This document shows positions 60,725 to 64,000 of a stretch of DNA of 64,000 nucleotides, piece by piece. Source of the stretch: JACKAF01 sp041391485 (GTDB lineage Bacteria > Bdellovibrionota > FAC87 > UBA2466 > JACKAF01); the NCBI GenBank assembly GCA_041391485.1, contig JAWKNY010000005.1, positions 92,620 to 156,619 on the forward strand, in the 5' to 3' direction. Position 1 is the first letter of the stretch, and every line of letters begins with the position of its first letter. Position numbers and translations under genes: made by a program. The notes beneath the pieces are model-generated. The model did not search any database, was not told the DNA's origin, and saw only the letters and a program-made list of their open reading frames with translations.

Positions 60725-62814
60725 TACTTTCTCCTGAGGATTTAGAGATGGTTTCGTTGGCGACGTTAGTTGGCACCGGCTCATAGTGGTTGAATTCCAT
60801 TGTGTAAGTAGCACGGCCCTGACTGAGCGAACGCAGCTGGGTCGCATAACCGAACATCTCTCCCAGAGGGACTTCACAATCAATGATCTGAAGGCCTTGA
60901 TCCGGGTTCATCTGTAAAATCTTGCCACGACGAGAGTTCAAGTCACCGATGACGTCGCCCATGTAATCTTCAGGCACCGTCACTTCGCACTTCATGATGG
61001 GTTCCAGAATGATGGGCTTGGCTTTCTGGCGCCATCCTTAAAGCCCATGGAACCGGCAATCTTGAACGCGATTTCACTGGAGTCGACGTCATGGTAGGAA
61101 CCGTCGAAGACCGCGACCTTCAAATCCACCGCCGGGTAACCGGCCTGGATACCATTGGTCATGGCTTCTTGAATTCCCTTATCAATGGCCGGGATGAATT
61201 CCCGAATGGAACCACCGACCACTTCGTTGATAAACTCGTAACCTTTGCCGCGTTCCTGAGGCATGAGGCGCAGCCATACGTGTCCGTACTGACCGCGACC
61301 ACCCGTCTGCTTGATGTACTTGGACCTCGACTTCAACTTCTTTGCTAATCGTTTCCTTGTACGCGACCTGAGGCTTACCGACGTTGGCCTCCACTTTAAA
61401 CTCACGGAGCAAGCGGTCGACGATGATTTCCAGATGCAACTCGCCCATACCGGCGATGATGGTCTGGTTGGTTTCTTCGTCCACACGGAGCTGGAAGCTG
61501 GGATCCTCGATCGCCAGCTTCTGCAAGCTTGCGGAAAGCTTTTCCTGATCGGCCTTGGACTTGGGCTCGATGGCGATGGTAAATCACGGGCTCCGGGAAA
61601 TGCATGTTTCGAGCGAGATCTGGTGATCTTCGTCACAAAGCGTCCCCGGTGCGGGTTTCCTTGAGGCCTACGCAAGCGGCGATATCGCCAGCTTTAACCT
61701 GCTTAATTTCCTGCTGCTTGTTCGCGTGCATCTGAAGCAAGCGACCCAAGCGCTCTTTCTTACCGCGGCGGGAGTTGGTCACGTAGGACCCGGAGTTGAG
61801 CTGCCCGGAGTAAACGCGGATGTAAGTAAGCTGACCGACATAGGGGTCGGTCACAATCTTGAAAGCCAAGGCGCTGAACGGCTCTTCGCTGTTCGCCTTG
61901 CGGGTGAGTTTGTTCTCTTCATTAGAAGGATCCACACCCTGAATGTCAGGTACCTCAAGCGGAGAGGGCAGGTACGTCACCACTGCATCAAGCAAAGGCT
62001 GAACGCCCTTGTTCTTGAAAGCAGAACCACCGAAAGTGGGGACGATCTTACCGGCAATGCAAGCCTTGCGGGCTGCGGCACGGATTTCGTCGTTGGTGAT
62101 GGGCTGGCCTTCCAGGTACTTGTTCAAAAGCTCTTCATCTTCCTCGGCGACAGAGTCGATAAGCTTCTCGCGAAGTTGCGCGATCTTCTCTTTCATGTCC
62201 TCGGGAACTTCTTCCGTTGTGTAGGCGGCCCCTAAGTCCTCACCCTTCCACACAATGGCTTTTTCTTCGATGATGTCGACTACGCCCTTGAGCTGGTCTT
62301 CCGCACCAATGGGGTAGTTGAACATGACCGGACGGGCTTTAAGCTTGTCGATCATGGTCTGCACGGCGCGATCGTAGTTGGCGCCGATGCGGTCCATCTT
62401 ATTAATAAAGGCGATACGAGGGACTTTGTAACGATCCGCTTGGCGCCAAACGGTTTCCGACTGGGGCTGCACGCCCGCGACACCGTCGAAAAGCACCACA
62501 GCACCGTCGAGAACACGCAAACTGCGCTCTACTTCAATCGTGAAATCCACGTGTCCGGGGGTATCAATAATATTGATGCGGCAGTCCTGCCAGTGGCAGG
62601 TCGTGGCGGCCGAGGTAATCGTGATGCCGCGCTCTTGTTCCTGCACCATGTGATCCATGGTGGCTTCGCCGTCATGAACCTCACCGATTTTGTGAGAAAC
62701 GCCCGTATAGAAAAGGATACGCTCGGTACACGTCGTCTTACCGGCGTCGATATGCGCACAGATGCCGATGTTACGCAGTTTATCAAGAGATGTAATTTTC
62801 GGGTTGGTTGCCAT
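60723..62814 (-). CDS. fusA: Elongation factor G, several frame breaks
   Basis: The first 390 residues are intact: RNIGICAHIDAGKTTCTERI (P-loop), INIIDTPGHVDFTIEVERSL, AFINKMDRIGANYDRAVQTM. After ~61650 the frame breaks repeatedly: EDPSFQLRVDEETNQTIIAG, MGELHLEIIVDRLLREFKVE, KQTGGRGQYGHVWLRL, EFINEVVGGSIREFIPAIDK and MKCEVTVPEDYMGDVIGDLN. A missing A in GAGAAAGTAA removes the stop; corrected it ends ...SSGEK with TAA overlapping the tuf ATG. About 697 residues. GTPase for ribosomal translocation. Confidence 0.93.
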
Positions 62815-62821
62815 GTTGCCC

Positions 62822-63292
62822 TTACCAGCGATAATGAGCGAAGGCCTTATTGGACTCCGCCATACGGTGCGTATCTTCGCGCTTCTTTACTGCTTCACCG
62901 CGGTTCTCCGCGGCATCAAAAAGTTCCTGAGCTACCTTTTCCGTCATGGAGTTTCCACGGCGGGCCTTGGCGTAGTCGAGGATCCAACGAAAGGCCAGGG
63001 AGTTGCGACGCTCGGGGCGCACTTCCACCGGTACCTGGTAGTTGGAACCGCCCACGCGGCGGGACTTCACTTCTACAGAAGGACGGACATTGCTGAGCGC
63101 CTTCTTAAAAACCTTAATGGGATCGTCCTTCGTTTTTTGGTGGATGATCTCAAACGCGCCGTACACGATGCGTTCGGCGGTGCTACGCTTGCCCTGACGC
63201 AAAACAGAGTTAATGAAACGCGTAACAACGCGCTCATTATATTTACTGTCTGGTTGGACTTCTTCTCTTCTATCGCTTCCTCGACGTGCCAT
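62822..63292 (-). CDS. rpsG: 30S ribosomal protein S7
   Basis: 156 residues: MARRGSDRREEVQPDSKYNE, RVVTRFINSVLRQGKRSTAE, NVRPSVEVKSRRVGGSNYQV, PVEVRPERRNSLAFRWILDY. Intact, 2 bp behind rpsL. S7 is the primary binder of the 16S 3' domain and the str-operon regulator in E. coli. Confidence 0.98.
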   Translation of the reverse strand: MARRGSDRREEVQPDSKYNERVVTRFINSVLRQGKRSTAERIVYGAFEIIHQKTKDDPIKVFKKALSNVRPSVEVKSRRVGGSNYQVPVEVRPERRNSLAFRWILDYAKARRGNSMTEKVAQELFDAAENRGEAVKKREDTHRMAESNKAFAHYRW

Positions 63293-63294
63293 CC

Positions 63295-63666
63295 CTACTT
63301 GCCCTTCTTCGTTCCGTATTTGGAACGGCTCTTTTTGCGTTTGTCGACGCCAGTTGTGTCCAGTGAGCCACGGACAATGTGGTAACGAACGCCGGGAAGA
63401 TCCTTCACACGGCCACCACGTACCAAAACCACTGAGTGCTCCTGCAAGTTGTGACCCTCGCCAGGAATGTAAGAGGTGATTTCGTATTTGTTCGTCAAAC
63501 GAACACGAGCCACCTTACGAAGCGCGGAGTTGGGTTTCTTCGGTGTACTTGTGTACACACGCACGCACACTCCACGGCGTTGTGGGCAAGCCTGCAGTGC
63601 AGGTGCCTTGTTCTTCACTCGAATCTTTTCGCGCCCTTTGCGCACTAGCTGATTTATCGTCGGCAT
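63295..63666 (-). CDS. rpsL: 30S ribosomal protein S12
   Basis: 123 residues: MPTINQLVRKGREKIRVKNK, QRRGVCVRVYTSTPKKPNSA, LRKVARVRLTNKYEITSYIP, GEGHNLQEHSVVLVRGGRVK, DLPGVRYHIVRGSLDTTGVD. Lys in TPKKPNS is the wild-type, streptomycin-sensitive state. A GAGGGAG ribosome site precedes the ATG. First gene of the cluster. Confidence 0.99.
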   Translation of the reverse strand: MPTINQLVRKGREKIRVKNKAPALQACPQRRGVCVRVYTSTPKKPNSALRKVARVRLTNKYEITSYIPGEGHNLQEHSVVLVRGGRVKDLPGVRYHIVRGSLDTTGVDKRKKSRSKYGTKKGK

Positions 63667-63704
63667 TTCGCTCCCTCAGAGCCGTCAAAACATTAAACTA
63701 AGGA

Positions 63705-63733
63705 CCTGTAACAAAAGGGATTTTTAAAGTCAA
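63705..63733 (-). promoter_or_regulatory. Possible str-operon promoter
   Basis: On the minus strand TTGACT (63733-63728) and TACAGG (63710-63705) are 17 bp apart, ~40 bp upstream of rpsL. The -10 is weak. It is the only reasonable candidate in the short upstream region seen. Confidence 0.35.
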
Positions 63734-64000
63734 ACTCGTTTTGACCCACAGGGACGATTTCCCTGATTCCGATTGCCCAATTCCTCAGCGCCAAACCACC
63801 CGATCGGGCTTTTTGGTCACCGCGTCGTTAAGGGGAGCGAGTCTAACTCAGGGGCCCCCATTGGAAAAGCGAAAATATTAGGTAGTTATGCAGGTTTTTT
63901 GGTCCGACGGACCGCCGAAAAAGGCCGACCGGTGCGGCTTTGCGGGTGGGCGATCCGACGTCGGTGAGTTTACTCCAAAAAGCACCAGGGTTCAAAAAGG
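63734..64000. other. Region upstream of the ribosomal cluster with no supported gene
   Basis: Short open frames exist here on the + strand (for example 63773-63967) but lack a ribosome site and family-like content. I see no tRNA, repeat or clear terminator. The rpoC end that often precedes rpsL is not visible. Confidence 0.4.

Noticed and set aside
60459..60995. 178-residue protein joining the EF-G C-terminus to the EF-Tu N-terminus
   Set aside because: It results from a missing A that removes the fusA stop; the corrected sequence has TAA overlapping the tuf ATG.
63773..63967. 64-codon + strand open frame upstream of rpsL
   Set aside because: No ribosome site, no conserved content and an Arg/Gly-biased composition; treated as non-coding.
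1..64000. CRISPR arrays, insertion sequences, prophage genes, tRNA or rRNA genes
   Set aside because: None seen on reading both strands; repeats found are short inverted repeats and in-gene tandem repeats only.

Overview
The window looks like chromosomal core sequence from a flagellated, diderm (Gram-negative) bacterium. Evidence for this is the hook and stator genes, several Cys-lipobox lipoproteins, a TPR lipoprotein next to RodZ, a VKOR-DsbA fusion and a complete S10-spc-alpha ribosomal region. The mix of FlbD, MotE, VKOR fusion, Ser/Thr kinase with FHA domain and many orphan secreted proteins suggests a deltaproteobacterium-like or Bdellovibrionota-type lineage; that placement is inference. 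I saw no insertion sequence, prophage, CRISPR array, tRNA or rRNA.

Layout. 1-4.6 kb (+): flagellar hook assembly run fliJ(partial)-motE-fliK-flgD-TIGR02530-type gene-flgE, closed by an intrinsic terminator. 4.7-9.8 kb: poorly known secreted or small proteins around hpt. 9.9-16.7 kb: VKOR-DsbA fusion diverging from a LOG-family gene, then glycosyltransferase-ftsQ-ftsA-ftsZ. 16.8-19.0 kb: small secreted protein, a long perfect inverted repeat, and flbD-motA-motB (-). 19.1-25.6 kb: cobalamin adenosyltransferase, arsR-feoA-feoB with a palindromic operator, hydrolase, alkA, rodZ and a TPR lipoprotein. 25.7-31.8 kb (+): xylFGH-type sugar ABC transporter plus a secreted GH15 glucoamylase, behind a promoter whose spacer is a perfect palindrome. 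31.8-44.9 kb: lipoproteins, a VWA protein plus kinase-FHA pair, a 998-residue membrane spermidine-synthase-like protein, a lytic transglycosylase, a Cys-repeat protein, a Tyr-Pro-Gly-Gln repeat lipoprotein and a TlpA-like thioredoxin. 45.0-63.7 kb (-): rpsL-rpsG-fusA-tuf-rpsJ-rplD ... secY-adk-map-infA-rpmJ-rpsM-rpsK-rpsD-rpoA-rplQ.

Two points matter for using this annotation. First, many genes carry single-base indels, mostly in short homopolymers. They include essential single-copy genes (secY, rpoA, rpsC, rpsD, fusA, tuf), so they are best read as uncorrected long-read assembly errors, not pseudogenes. I give reconstructed gene spans and name the break points. Error density is uneven: 9.9-22 kb is clean, while 44-47.3, 50.5-51.5 and 59.5-61.7 kb are dense. 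Second, rplC (ribosomal protein L3) is absent from its usual place between rpsJ and rplD. The two flanking genes are complete and only about 3 bp apart, so this looks like a real relocation.

How the parts fit: the flagellar and stator genes provide motility; ftsQAZ and rodZ serve division and shape; feoAB under an ArsR-type repressor serves iron uptake; and GH15 plus XylFGH is a plausible glucan-degradation and sugar-import unit. The VWA/kinase-FHA pair and several orphan secreted proteins are the least explained content.
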